NCBI RefSeq assembly: GCF_024171725.1 | Contig: NZ_JAMTCG010000007.1 | Coordinates: 62,001 to 126,000, forward strand | DNA from: Williamsia serinedens | GTDB taxonomy: Bacteria > Actinomycetota > Actinomycetes > Mycobacteriales > Mycobacteriaceae | Direction: 5' to 3' | Length of the DNA stretch: 64,000 nt | Shown here: piece by piece, positions 41,228 to 49,609 of the stretch | How positions within the stretch are numbered: the first letter of the stretch is position 1 | Layout of the letters: each line of letters begins with the position of its first letter | The notes under the pieces: generated by a model | The model's database searches: none | The model's input: only the letters and a program-made list of their open reading frames with translations | What the model was told of the DNA's origin: nothing | Position numbers and translations under genes: made by a program

Positions 41228-42229
41228 GTGCCGGACGACTCCGCACAGGACCTGCGTCTGCTCGTGCGTGCCGCCACGATGTACCACCTCGAGGGCGCGA
41301 CCCAGGCCGAGATCGCCGCACGCCTGGGGGTCTCCCGACCGACCGCGGGACGTCTCGTCGCCCGCGCCCGGGCGCAGGGTCTGGTGCGGATCGTCGTCGA
41401 GGTGCCCCCGCACCTGTCGGACTCGGTGCACACCGAGCTCGAGCGCGAACTCGAGCGGCGCTTCTCCCTCGACGAGGTGCTCGTCATCGACGACGAGGTC
41501 GACGGCTCACGGGGTGGGTACGCGGCCCTGGGCCGCGCCGGCGCGTCCGTGCTCACCCGACGCCTCACCCCGCCGGACACGCTCGGGTTCACCTGGGGAC
41601 CCGAGACGGTCGCCGTCGCCGACGCCCTCGGCGGACGGTCGGCGTCGTGTCTGCGGGTGGTGCAGATGGACGGCTCGGTCTCGACCACCGACTACCAGAC
41701 CGGTGTCGAACGCATCCTCACCGGCTGCGCACAACGACTCTCGGCCCGGCCCCTGCGGCTGACCGCACCGCTCTACGCCGACACCGGCACGGTCTCCGCG
41801 CTCGAGGCGGACTCCATCGTGTCCCAGGCACTCACCGCCGCACGGGAATCCGACGTGATGATGTTCGGCGTCGGCACCGTCTCCACGTCGGGGACGCTGT
41901 TCGCCGGTGCGTTCGTCGACGCCGCCGTCCTCGACGAGCTCGCCGACCTCGGGGCCGTCGGGGAGATCGGTGGCCACTTCTACGACGCCGGAGGTCGTCC
42001 CGTCGTCTCCAGCCTCACCGGGCGCACCGTCTCGGTGGGACTCGACGTCGTCCGCGCCTGCCCCACCACCATCCTGCTGTCCGGCGGGCCGCCCCGGTAC
42101 GAGTCGATCCTCGGCGCACTGCGTGGCGGTCTGGCGACCGTCCTCGTCACCGACATCGGTTGCGCCACCTGGCTCGCGGGTCAGGAACCCGCCCTCGCCA
42201 CCACCCCGAAGAGAAAGGCGGACCAGTGA
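41228..42229 (+). CDS. SorC/DeoR-type sugar-binding transcriptional regulator
   Basis: A 333-residue regulator. The N-terminal helix-turn-helix (about residues 12-55; YHLEGATQAEIAARLGVSRPTAGRLVARA) is followed by a ligand-binding domain of the SorC/phosphosugar family, with GTVSTSGTLFAG and ILLSGGPPRYESILGALRGG. GTG 41228 has a GAGGAGG ribosome site. It heads the ABC transporter operon and is divergent from the dehydrogenases. By analogy with SmoC/SorC proteins it would bind a polyol or ketose-phosphate inducer. Its stop overlaps the binding-protein gene (GTGA). Confidence 0.88.
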   Translation: MPDDSAQDLRLLVRAATMYHLEGATQAEIAARLGVSRPTAGRLVARARAQGLVRIVVEVPPHLSDSVHTELERELERRFSLDEVLVIDDEVDGSRGGYAALGRAGASVLTRRLTPPDTLGFTWGPETVAVADALGGRSASCLRVVQMDGSVSTTDYQTGVERILTGCAQRLSARPLRLTAPLYADTGTVSALEADSIVSQALTAARESDVMMFGVGTVSTSGTLFAGAFVDAAVLDELADLGAVGEIGGHFYDAGGRPVVSSLTGRTVSVGLDVVRACPTTILLSGGPPRYESILGALRGGLATVLVTDIGCATWLAGQEPALATTPKRKADQ

Positions 42230-43584
42230 TCCGCTCCCCCCGCCGGCGTCTGCTCGCCGGCATCACCGCGCTGGTCACCACGGCGCTGACCGCGACGGCC
42301 TGCGCCGGCGCAGGGTCGTTCACCGACGGCGGCGGTGACGCCGTCACCATCGCGCTGGTCTCGAACTCGCAGATGAAGGACGCGATCTCGCTGTCCGGGC
42401 AGTTCGAGCAACAGAACCCCGGCGTGAAGCTCAAGTTCGTCACGCTGTCGGAGAACGAGGCCCGCGCCAAGATCACCGCATCGGTGTCGACCGGCGGCGG
42501 CGAGTTCGACGTGGTGATGATCAGCAACTACGAGACGCAGATGTGGGCGCAGAACGGGTGGCTGGTGAACCTGTCGCCCTACATGGACCGCACCCCGGGC
42601 TACGACGCCGACGACTTCATCCCGACCCTCAAGGACGCCCTGTCCTACAGGGGCGGGATGTACTCGGCGCCGTTCTACGGTGAGTCGTCGTTCCTCATGT
42701 ACAACAAGAAGATGCTGGCCGCGGCCGGCGTCACCATGCCCGACAAGCCCACCTGGCCGCAGGTCGCCGAGGCCGCCCGCAAGCTCGACAAGCCCGGTGT
42801 CTCGGGGATCTGCCTGCGCGGCAAGCCCGGCTGGGGCGAGGTCCTCGCACCGCTCGACACCGTCATCAACGCCTTCGGCGGCCGCTGGTACGACGAGAAC
42901 TGGAACGCGCAGCTCACCAGCCCGCAGGTGAAGGCCGCAGTGCAGTTCTACGTCGACACCGTCCGACAGGTCGGCGAGCCCGGCGCGGCGTCGTCGGGCT
43001 TCCAGGAGTGCGGGAACCTGTTGTCGCAGGGGCAGACCGCGATGTGGTACGACGCCACCTCGGCCGTCTCGGTGCTGGAGAGCCCCGACACGTCGACGAT
43101 CGCCGGCGACGTCGGCTATGCACAGGCGCCGAGCATGGCCAAGGGCGACAACGGATGGCTGTACACCTGGTCGCTCGGCATCCCGTCCAGCAGCACGAAG
43201 AAGGACGACGCCTGGAAGTTCATCAACTGGATGACGGACAAGAAGTACATCGCCCACGTCGCCGACGCCCTCGGTGCCAGCCACGTCCCACCCGGCAGCC
43301 GGCTCTCGACCTACCAGCTGCCCGCCTACACGGCGGTGTCGCAGGCCTACGCCGAGCCCACACTGTCGGCGATGACCGCCGCGAACCAGCTGAAGCCGTC
43401 GCTGCAACCGGTGCCCTACACCGGGGTCCAGTTCCTGGCGATCCCGGAGTTCCAGGACCTCGGAACCCGCGTCAGCCAACAGATCAGCGCCGCGATCGCC
43501 GGTCAGATCAGCGTCGACGACGCGCTGAAGCAGTCCCAGACGTACGCCGAGGCAGTCGGCGACACCTACAAGAAGGAGAGGTGA
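42226..43584 (+). CDS. Sugar-alcohol ABC transporter substrate-binding lipoprotein (SmoE-like)
   Basis: A 452-residue extracytoplasmic solute receptor of the family-1 carbohydrate type. The signal peptide runs to the lipobox TALTATAC (Cys about residue 26), so it should be diacylated by Lgt. The mature part has VTIALVSNSQMKDAISLSGQFEQ, FDVVMISNYETQMWA and APFYGESSFLMYNKKML, matching polyol-binding proteins more than maltose ones. The start is GTG 42226, overlapping the regulator stop. Ligand (sorbitol, mannitol or arabitol) is inferred from context. Confidence 0.9.
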   Translation: MIRSPRRRLLAGITALVTTALTATACAGAGSFTDGGGDAVTIALVSNSQMKDAISLSGQFEQQNPGVKLKFVTLSENEARAKITASVSTGGGEFDVVMISNYETQMWAQNGWLVNLSPYMDRTPGYDADDFIPTLKDALSYRGGMYSAPFYGESSFLMYNKKMLAAAGVTMPDKPTWPQVAEAARKLDKPGVSGICLRGKPGWGEVLAPLDTVINAFGGRWYDENWNAQLTSPQVKAAVQFYVDTVRQVGEPGAASSGFQECGNLLSQGQTAMWYDATSAVSVLESPDTSTIAGDVGYAQAPSMAKGDNGWLYTWSLGIPSSSTKKDDAWKFINWMTDKKYIAHVADALGASHVPPGSRLSTYQLPAYTAVSQAYAEPTLSAMTAANQLKPSLQPVPYTGVQFLAIPEFQDLGTRVSQQISAAIAGQISVDDALKQSQTYAEAVGDTYKKER

Positions 43585-43587
43585 CCC

Positions 43588-44544
43588 GTGGCCACCGCAC
43601 TCGTCGACCCTGACGCCCCGGCGCCCAGCGACCGGGCACCGATCACCTCCGGTCGCGACCACATCTCGCGCGCCGAGGGATGGCGACGACGGGGACCGCT
43701 GCTGCCGGCACTGATCTTCATGGTCGTCGTCACCCAGATCCCCTTCCTGGTGACGCTGTACTACTCGACCCAGTCGTGGAACCTGGTGCGCCCCGGCTCG
43801 CGACAGTTCAACTGGCTGAACAACTACGTCGAGGTCTTCAAGGACAGGCAGTTCTGGACGGTCACCCTCAACACGGTGTTCCTCATCGTGGGCACGGTGA
43901 TCATCTCGGTCGTCCTCGGGCTGGTCTTCGCGCTGCTGCTGGACCGGAAGTTCGTCGGCCGCAGCGTCGTCCGCACACTGCTGATCACGCCGTTCCTGGT
44001 CACACCGGTCGCCTCGGCGCTGCTGTTCAAGACCAGCCTCCTCTCCCCCACCAGCGGCCTGCTCAACTACTTCCTCAGCCCGTTCGGTGTCCAGACCGAC
44101 TGGCTCAGCGAGCACCCGCTGGCCAGCGTGATGGGTGAACTGGTGTGGCAGTGGACGCCGTTCATGATGTTGCTCATCCTCGCCGGCCTGCAGTCGATGC
44201 CCAAGGACATCGCGGAGGCCGCGAAGGTGGACGGCGCCACCAGCTTCCGACTGTTCCGCGAGCTGACGTTGCCGCACCTGCGCCGGTTCATCGAGCTCGG
44301 CACCGTCCTCGGCGCCATCTACCTCGTCAACACCTTCGACGCGGTCTACATGATGACCTCGGGCGGACCGGGTGTCGCGAGCTCGAACCTGCCGTTCTAC
44401 ATCTACCAGCGCGCGTTCCTCGGCTTCGACATCGGCCAGGCCGCCGCCATGGGCGTCGTCACCGTCATCGGGACGATCGTCGTCGCGACGCTCGCCCTGC
44501 GACTCATCTTCAAGTCCTTCGACGGAACGCAGGAGGCGGTCTGA
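43588..44544 (+). CDS. ABC transporter permease, sugar type, subunit 1 (SmoF-like)
   Basis: A 318-residue inner-membrane permease with six predicted helices beginning at LLPALIFMVVVTQIPFLVTL. The EAA loop that docks the ATPase is EAAKVDGATSFRLFRELTLP. It starts with GTG three bases after the receptor gene and shares a base with the next permease (TGATG), so stoichiometric translation is expected. Confidence 0.93.
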   Translation: MATALVDPDAPAPSDRAPITSGRDHISRAEGWRRRGPLLPALIFMVVVTQIPFLVTLYYSTQSWNLVRPGSRQFNWLNNYVEVFKDRQFWTVTLNTVFLIVGTVIISVVLGLVFALLLDRKFVGRSVVRTLLITPFLVTPVASALLFKTSLLSPTSGLLNYFLSPFGVQTDWLSEHPLASVMGELVWQWTPFMMLLILAGLQSMPKDIAEAAKVDGATSFRLFRELTLPHLRRFIELGTVLGAIYLVNTFDAVYMMTSGGPGVASSNLPFYIYQRAFLGFDIGQAAAMGVVTVIGTIVVATLALRLIFKSFDGTQEAV

Positions 44545-45422
44545 TGGCCACCACGACCCCGACCCGCCCGGTCACCACCGACAGCGCGCCGACGCCGGTC
44601 ATCCGCCGCCGACGCAACCCACGGGGCGGACTGTTGACCGCCTTCACGTGGATCATCTCGATCGGGTTCTTCTTCCCGGTGCTGTGGATGGTGTTGACCG
44701 CGTTCAAGAAAGAGGCCGACGCCAACACCAACCCGCCGACGTTCCTCTTCACCCCGACGCTCGAACAGTTCCGCAACGTCTTCGATGCCGGGATCGCCAC
44801 GCCGCTGCTCAACTCGGTGTTCGCGACGGTCGCGTCGACGATCCTGGTGTTGCTGCTCGGCGTCCCGGCGGCGTTCGCGCTGTCGCTGCGTCCGGTCCGC
44901 AAGACCTCCGACGCGCTGTTCTTCTTCCTCAGCACGAAGATGCTCCCGATCGTCGCCGCGATCATCCCGCTCTACGTGATCGTCGGGAAGATCGGGATGC
45001 TCGACAACATCTGGACGCTGGTGATCCTGTACACGGCGATGAACCTGCCCATCGCGGTGTGGATGATGCGGTCGTTCTTCCTCGAGGTACCCAAGGAACT
45101 CCTCGAGGCGGCGAGCATCGACGGTGCGAGCCTGTGGACGTCGGTCCGCGAGGTGATCCTCCCGCTGATCTCCCCCGGGATCGCCGCCACCGCACTGATC
45201 TGCGTCATCTTCTCGTGGAACGAGTTCTTCTTCGCGGTCAACATGACCGCGGTCAACGCGCAGACGATGCCGGTGTTCCTGACCGGCTTCATGTCCGGAC
45301 AGGGACTGTTCTGGGCCCAACTGTCCGCCGCCTCGGTGCTCGCCGCACTCCCCGTCGTGATCGCCGGTTGGATCGCGCAGAACAAGTTGGTCCGCGGCCT
45401 GTCCTTCGGCGCCATCAAGTAG
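44544..45422 (+). CDS. ABC transporter permease, sugar type, subunit 2 (SmoG-like)
   Basis: A 292-residue partner permease of the MalG/SmoG class, six helices, first at TAFTWIISIGFFFPVLWMVL. EAA loop: EAASIDGASLWTSVREVILP. ATG 44544 has a strong AGGAGG ribosome site inside the previous gene's end. It is followed after 40 bases by the ATPase gene. Confidence 0.93.
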   Translation: MATTTPTRPVTTDSAPTPVIRRRRNPRGGLLTAFTWIISIGFFFPVLWMVLTAFKKEADANTNPPTFLFTPTLEQFRNVFDAGIATPLLNSVFATVASTILVLLLGVPAAFALSLRPVRKTSDALFFFLSTKMLPIVAAIIPLYVIVGKIGMLDNIWTLVILYTAMNLPIAVWMMRSFFLEVPKELLEAASIDGASLWTSVREVILPLISPGIAATALICVIFSWNEFFFAVNMTAVNAQTMPVFLTGFMSGQGLFWAQLSAASVLAALPVVIAGWIAQNKLVRGLSFGAIK

Positions 45423-45462
45423 CCCCACACACCCCAGACCCTCACGCACACAGGAGAACACC

Positions 45463-46572
45463 ATGGCTTCCATCACCTACGACAAGGCCTGCTGCGTCTA
45501 CCCCGGCGCCGACCGACTCGCCGTCGACTCCCTCGACCTCGACATCGCCGACGGCGAGTTCGTCGTCCTCGTCGGCCCGTCCGGCTCGGGCAAGTCCACC
45601 GCCCTGCGCATGCTCGCCGGCCTCGAGGAGATCGACAGCGGCGCGATCACGATCGGCGGCACGAACATGGTCGGCGTCGCACCCAAGGACCGGGACATCG
45701 CGATGGTGTTCCAGAACTACGCGCTGTACCCGAACAAGACCGTCGGCGAGAACATGGGTTTCGCGCTGAAGATGCGCGGTTTCGGCGTCGAGGAGCGCAA
45801 GCAGAAGGTCGCCGAGGCGGCCAAGCTGCTCGACCTCACCGACTATCTCGACCGCAAGCCCGGCAAGCTGTCCGGTGGTCAGCGCCAGCGCGTGGCCATG
45901 GGCCGCGCGATCGTCCGTGAGCCGCAGGTGTTCTGCATGGACGAGCCGCTGAGCAACCTCGACGCCAAGCTGCGCGTGCAGACCCGCACCCAGATCGCCG
46001 CTCTTCAACGGCGACTCGGTACGACGACCGTCTACGTCACCCACGACCAGGTCGAGGCGATGACGATGGGCGACCGCGTCGCCGTGCTGCGCGACGGCAA
46101 GCTTCAGCAGTTCAGCACCCCCACCGAGCTCTACGACCGCCCCGTCAACGCGTTCGTGGCGGGCTTCATCGGCTCCCCGGCGATGAACCTGTTCTCGGCG
46201 CCGCTGACCGACGGCGGTGTCTCCGTCGGCGGGGCCACCCTCGCGATCGAGCGGACCGCCCTCGCCGCCGCCGACCGCGCCGGCGCGACCGAGGTCCTGG
46301 TCGGTGTGCGGCCGGAGGCGTTGGGCCTGTCCGACGACGGTCAGGGCATTCCCGCGACCGTCGCCCTGCTCGAGGAACTGGGCAGCGAGACCTACGTGTA
46401 CGCCACCGTCGACGACCACGCGGTCCGCACGCTCGACGGTGGACCCGTCACCCTCGTGGCACGCACGCCGCATCGCGCGCCGGCGAAACTCGGTGAGCAG
46501 GTGCGGTTCCGGCAGACCGATCCCACCGTGCACATGTTCGCGGCGGACACCGGCGCGCGCCTCGGCGACTGA
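45463..46572 (+). CDS. ABC transporter ATP-binding protein, UgpC/SmoK family
   Basis: A 369-residue ATPase. Walker A GPSGSGKST, Q-loop in VFQNYALYP, signature LSGGQRQR, Walker B FCMDEPLSNLDAKLR and the switch His in YVTHDQVEAMT are all intact. The C-terminal TOBE/OB regulatory domain (about 240-369) contains LVGVRPEAL. Members of this family can serve several sugar transporters. It ends the operon, before a strong terminator. Confidence 0.95.
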   Translation: MASITYDKACCVYPGADRLAVDSLDLDIADGEFVVLVGPSGSGKSTALRMLAGLEEIDSGAITIGGTNMVGVAPKDRDIAMVFQNYALYPNKTVGENMGFALKMRGFGVEERKQKVAEAAKLLDLTDYLDRKPGKLSGGQRQRVAMGRAIVREPQVFCMDEPLSNLDAKLRVQTRTQIAALQRRLGTTTVYVTHDQVEAMTMGDRVAVLRDGKLQQFSTPTELYDRPVNAFVAGFIGSPAMNLFSAPLTDGGVSVGGATLAIERTALAAADRAGATEVLVGVRPEALGLSDDGQGIPATVALLEELGSETYVYATVDDHAVRTLDGGPVTLVARTPHRAPAKLGEQVRFRQTDPTVHMFAADTGARLGD

Positions 46573-46590
46573 GCGCCCCGGACCCGACCA

Positions 46591-46627
46591 CCCCCGCGCG
46601 GCGTGCCCACGTCCCGCCGCGCGGGGG
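46591..46627 (+). terminator. Hairpin terminator of the polyol transporter operon
   Basis: Perfect 13-bp arms CCCCCGCGCGGCG and CGCCGCGCGGGGG with an 11-base loop, 18 bases after the ATPase stop. treZ starts again from its own -10 just beyond. Confidence 0.7.
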
Positions 46628-46641
46628 TACCCACCGCTCCG

Positions 46642-46647
46642 TAGGCT
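46642..46647 (+). promoter_or_regulatory. -10 hexamer TAGGCT of a leaderless treZ promoter
   Basis: TAGGCT is 6 bases before GTG 46654, downstream of the operon terminator, so treZ is independently transcribed and probably leaderless. Confidence 0.5.
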
Positions 46648-46653
46648 GAGCTG

Positions 46654-48393
46654 GTGACGCAGCAGACGTTCTCGGTGTGGGCACCTACGGCGGAGAGCGT
46701 CGGGCTGTGGCACGACGGCACCGTCACCCCGATGGCGCGCGACGGCCAGTGGTGGAGCGCCGTCGCCGACGTCGAACCGGGCTCCGGCCGATACGGCTAC
46801 GTCCTCGACGGTTCCGACGACGACGTCCTCCCCGACCCTCGTGCACCCCGACTCCCCGAGGGGGTGCACTCCGCGGGCGCGCTCGACGACCCCACCGCGT
46901 TCGGATGGAGCGACCAGGCGTGGGCGGGCCGGCCGATCGCCGGCGCGGTGATCTACGAGATGCACATCGGGACGTTCACCCCCGACGGCACGTTCGACGC
47001 CGCGATCGACCGCCTGGGCCACCTCGTCGACCTCGGCGTCGAGTTCGTCGAGGTGATGCCGATCAACGGGTTCAACGGCGTGCACAACTGGGGCTACGAC
47101 GGCGTCGCCTGGTACGCGGTGCACGAACCCTACGGCGGGCCGGACGGTTTCCGGCGGTTCGTCGACGCCGCGCACGCCGCCGGCATCGGCGTGATCCTCG
47201 ACGTCGTCTACAACCACCTCGGGCCGTCGGGGAACTACCTGCCCCGCTTCGGCCCCTACCTCACCGAGGGCGCCAACACCTGGGGTCAGTCGCTCAACCT
47301 CGACCAGGCCGACTCCGACGCCGTGCGCGCCCACATCATCGACAACGCGCTGCGGTGGATGCGCGACTTCCACGTCGACGGTCTCCGGCTCGACGCCGTG
47401 CACGCCCTCGTCGACCACACCGCGATCCACCTGCTGGAGGAGCTCGCGGTCGCGACGGACGCCCTGGCGACCGCGCTGGGACGTCCGTTGTCGCTCATCG
47501 CCGAGAGCGACCTGAACGACCCGAGGCTGGTCACGTCGCGGCGCGACGGCGGCTACGGTCTCGCCGCGCAGTGGGACGACGACGTCCACCACGCCGTCCA
47601 CACGACGGTGTCGGGCGAACGCCAGGGCTACTACGGCGATTTCGGCAGCCTCGACTGCCTCGCGACCGCACTCACGCGCGGGTTCTTCCACGCGATGACG
47701 TACTCGTCGTTCCGACGCCGTCGGCACGGCCGACCGATCGATCCGGAGCGGGTCGCGCCGTCGCAGATGGTCGTCTACACGTGCGATCACGACCAGATCG
47801 GCAACCGCGCGATCGGCGACCGTCCGTCGGCATATCTCGACTACGGCCAATTGGCGATCAAGGCGGCATTGATCCTCACGTCGGCGTACACCCCGATGCT
47901 GTTCATGGGCGAGGAGTGGGGCGCGACGACGCCGTTCCAGTTCTTCACCTCTCATCCCGAGCCGGAGCTGGGGAAGGCCACCGCCGAGGGCCGCAAGGCC
48001 GAGTTCGCCGACCACGGATGGGACGCCGCGGAGATCCCCGACCCGCAGGACCCCGAGACGTTCCTGCGGTCGAAGCTCGACTGGTCGGAGCCCGCGCAGC
48101 CGCACCAGGCTCGCCTGCTCGACTTCTACCGCGCGCTGATCGCCCTGCGGCGGTCCGTGCCCGACCTCACCGACGACCGGTGGGACACGCTCTCGGCGTC
48201 CTACGACGTCGAACGCGGGTGGTTCGCGCTGCACCGCGGTGCGGTGAGCACGATCTGCGTCCTCGGCGACGGCCCGACGTCCGTGCCGATCCCGGTGGAG
48301 CCGCTGCTGGCGTGGGAGGCGGTCGAGGTGTCGGAGTCCGGCATCTCCTCCCCCGGCCACAACGTCGTCGTCGGGCGTCGGCTCGTACCCTGA
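46654..48393 (+). CDS. treZ: Malto-oligosyltrehalose trehalohydrolase
   Basis: Releases free trehalose from the TreY product. The 579 residues start [17 protein letters not shown] (E-set domain), then the GH13 barrel: [52 protein letters not shown] and [17 protein letters not shown]. It lies about 9.7 kb from treY, separated by the polyol island, whereas in M. tuberculosis treX-treY-treZ are contiguous. Confidence 0.95.
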   Translation: MTQQTFSVWAPTAESVGLWHDGTVTPMARDGQWWSAVADVEPGSGRYGYVLDGSDDDVLPDPRAPRLPEGVHSAGALDDPTAFGWSDQAWAGRPIAGAVIYEMHIGTFTPDGTFDAAIDRLGHLVDLGVEFVEVMPINGFNGVHNWGYDGVAWYAVHEPYGGPDGFRRFVDAAHAAGIGVILDVVYNHLGPSGNYLPRFGPYLTEGANTWGQSLNLDQADSDAVRAHIIDNALRWMRDFHVDGLRLDAVHALVDHTAIHLLEELAVATDALATALGRPLSLIAESDLNDPRLVTSRRDGGYGLAAQWDDDVHHAVHTTVSGERQGYYGDFGSLDCLATALTRGFFHAMTYSSFRRRRHGRPIDPERVAPSQMVVYTCDHDQIGNRAIGDRPSAYLDYGQLAIKAALILTSAYTPMLFMGEEWGATTPFQFFTSHPEPELGKATAEGRKAEFADHGWDAAEIPDPQDPETFLRSKLDWSEPAQPHQARLLDFYRALIALRRSVPDLTDDRWDTLSASYDVERGWFALHRGAVSTICVLGDGPTSVPIPVEPLLAWEAVEVSESGISSPGHNVVVGRRLVP

Positions 48394-48411
48394 GAACCGA
48401 AATATCGGTTC
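48394..48411. promoter_or_regulatory. Inverted repeat GAACCGAAATATCGGTTC after treZ
   Basis: Seven-bp arms with the AT-rich centre AATA, starting one base after the treZ stop and 22 bases before the luciferase-like gene's ATG. Its AT-rich centre is unusual for this genome. It could be an operator of the downstream gene or a weak treZ terminator. Confidence 0.4.
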
Positions 48412-48433
48412 AAGCGGAGGTGTTGTCTCCGGT

Positions 48434-49444
48434 ATGAGTGTGTCGTTCTCCGTCCTCGATCTCGCGCCCGTCGTCGACGGGTCGTCGGTCTCGGAAGCCC
48501 TGAACCAGTCGATCGCGCTGGCCGTCGCGGCCGAACAGCTGGGGTACCGCCGGTTCTGGCTGGCCGAGCACCACAACATGCCGGGCATCGCCAGCTCCAG
48601 CCCGGCGGTCATGATCGGCCAGGTCGCCCGCGCGACCGAGACCATCCGCGTCGGCTCCGGCGGCATCATGCTCCCGAACCACGCCCCGCTCGTCGTCGCC
48701 GAACAGTTCGGCACCCTCGACGCGCTGTTCCCCGATCGCATCGACCTCGGCATCGGACGTGCACCCGGTACCGACCAGGTGACCGCACACGCGCTGCGGC
48801 GTGCCGCGAACCTCTCCGCCGACGACTTCCCCCAGGAACTCGCACAGCTACGCGCGTTCCTCGCGGGCCAGTTCCCGCCGGAGCACCCCTACTCCGCCAT
48901 CACCGCCGTCCCCGGCGAGGGTGCGGCCGTGCAGATGTGGATGCTCGGGTCGTCGACCTACAGCGCGCAGGTCGCCGGGCTGCTCGGGTTGCCGTTCGCG
49001 TTCGCCCGGCACTTCGCCCCGGCCGCCACGTACGACGCGCTCGCGGTGTACCGCGACAGCTTCCGGCCCGGCGTCCTCGACGAGCCGTACGCCATGCTGA
49101 CCGTCACCGTCGTCGCGGCCGCCGACGACGAGGCCGCGCGGCAGCAGGCCGCGCCGCACCGGTTGGCGATGGCCCGACTGCGCGACGGCTCCCGCCCCGG
49201 CCGGTACCCCACCGTCGCGCAGGCCCTCGCCGAGCCGCTCACCCCGATGCAGGAGGCCGCGATCGGCGACTCCGCGTCGGCGTGGATCGTCGGCGGTCGT
49301 CAGCGCGTCGCCGACGACATCGGCGCCCTGGTCGAGTCGACCGGCGTGCAGGAGATCATGGTCAGCTCGATGCTGGCCGACTTCGATGCGCGGTTGGAGT
49401 CCCACCAGATCGTCGCCGACATCCTCGCGCCCGCCCACGCCTGA
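48434..49444 (+). CDS. LLM class flavin-dependent oxidoreductase (luciferase-like monooxygenase)
   Basis: A 336-residue single-domain TIM-barrel flavin enzyme. [20 protein letters not shown] is the hallmark of the MsnO8/luciferase-like subgroup, with [20 protein letters not shown] and [12 protein letters not shown] following. Uses reduced FMN or F420; the substrate is unknown. A moderate ribosome site (GCGGAGGTG) lies upstream. Convergent with ilvA across the second repeat array. Confidence 0.9.
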   Translation: MSVSFSVLDLAPVVDGSSVSEALNQSIALAVAAEQLGYRRFWLAEHHNMPGIASSSPAVMIGQVARATETIRVGSGGIMLPNHAPLVVAEQFGTLDALFPDRIDLGIGRAPGTDQVTAHALRRAANLSADDFPQELAQLRAFLAGQFPPEHPYSAITAVPGEGAAVQMWMLGSSTYSAQVAGLLGLPFAFARHFAPAATYDALAVYRDSFRPGVLDEPYAMLTVTVVAAADDEAARQQAAPHRLAMARLRDGSRPGRYPTVAQALAEPLTPMQEAAIGDSASAWIVGGRQRVADDIGALVESTGVQEIMVSSMLADFDARLESHQIVADILAPAHA

Positions 49445-49457
49445 CGGGTCCCGCCGA

Positions 49458-49588
49458 ACCGCCCATGATCACTCGTCGAGTGGGCGGTTACCGACGTCGA
49501 GTGGGCGGTCGGGTCGCTCCGCCCGTCCGGAACCGCCCAGTCGGCGTCCGGAAACGCCCAACGAACGTCGGGAAGCGCCCACTCGACG
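49458..49588. repeat. Second mirror repeat array, about 21-bp period
   Basis: Forward units CGTCGAGTGGGCGGT start at 49474 and 49495 (identical, 21 bp apart). Reverse relatives start at 49532 (ACCGCCCAGTCGGCG), 49553 (AACGCCCAACGAACG) and 49574 (AGCGCCCACTCGACG), again 21 bp apart. A further half unit ACCGCCCA lies at 49458. Segments 49474-49509 and 49553-49588 are inverted copies with 29 of 36 matches. Like the array at 38349 it fills a gap between convergent genes, and the reverse units resemble the CCCACTCGGCG variant there. Confidence 0.8.
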
Positions 49589-49609
49589 CGGGTCGAGACT
49601 CGATTCAGG

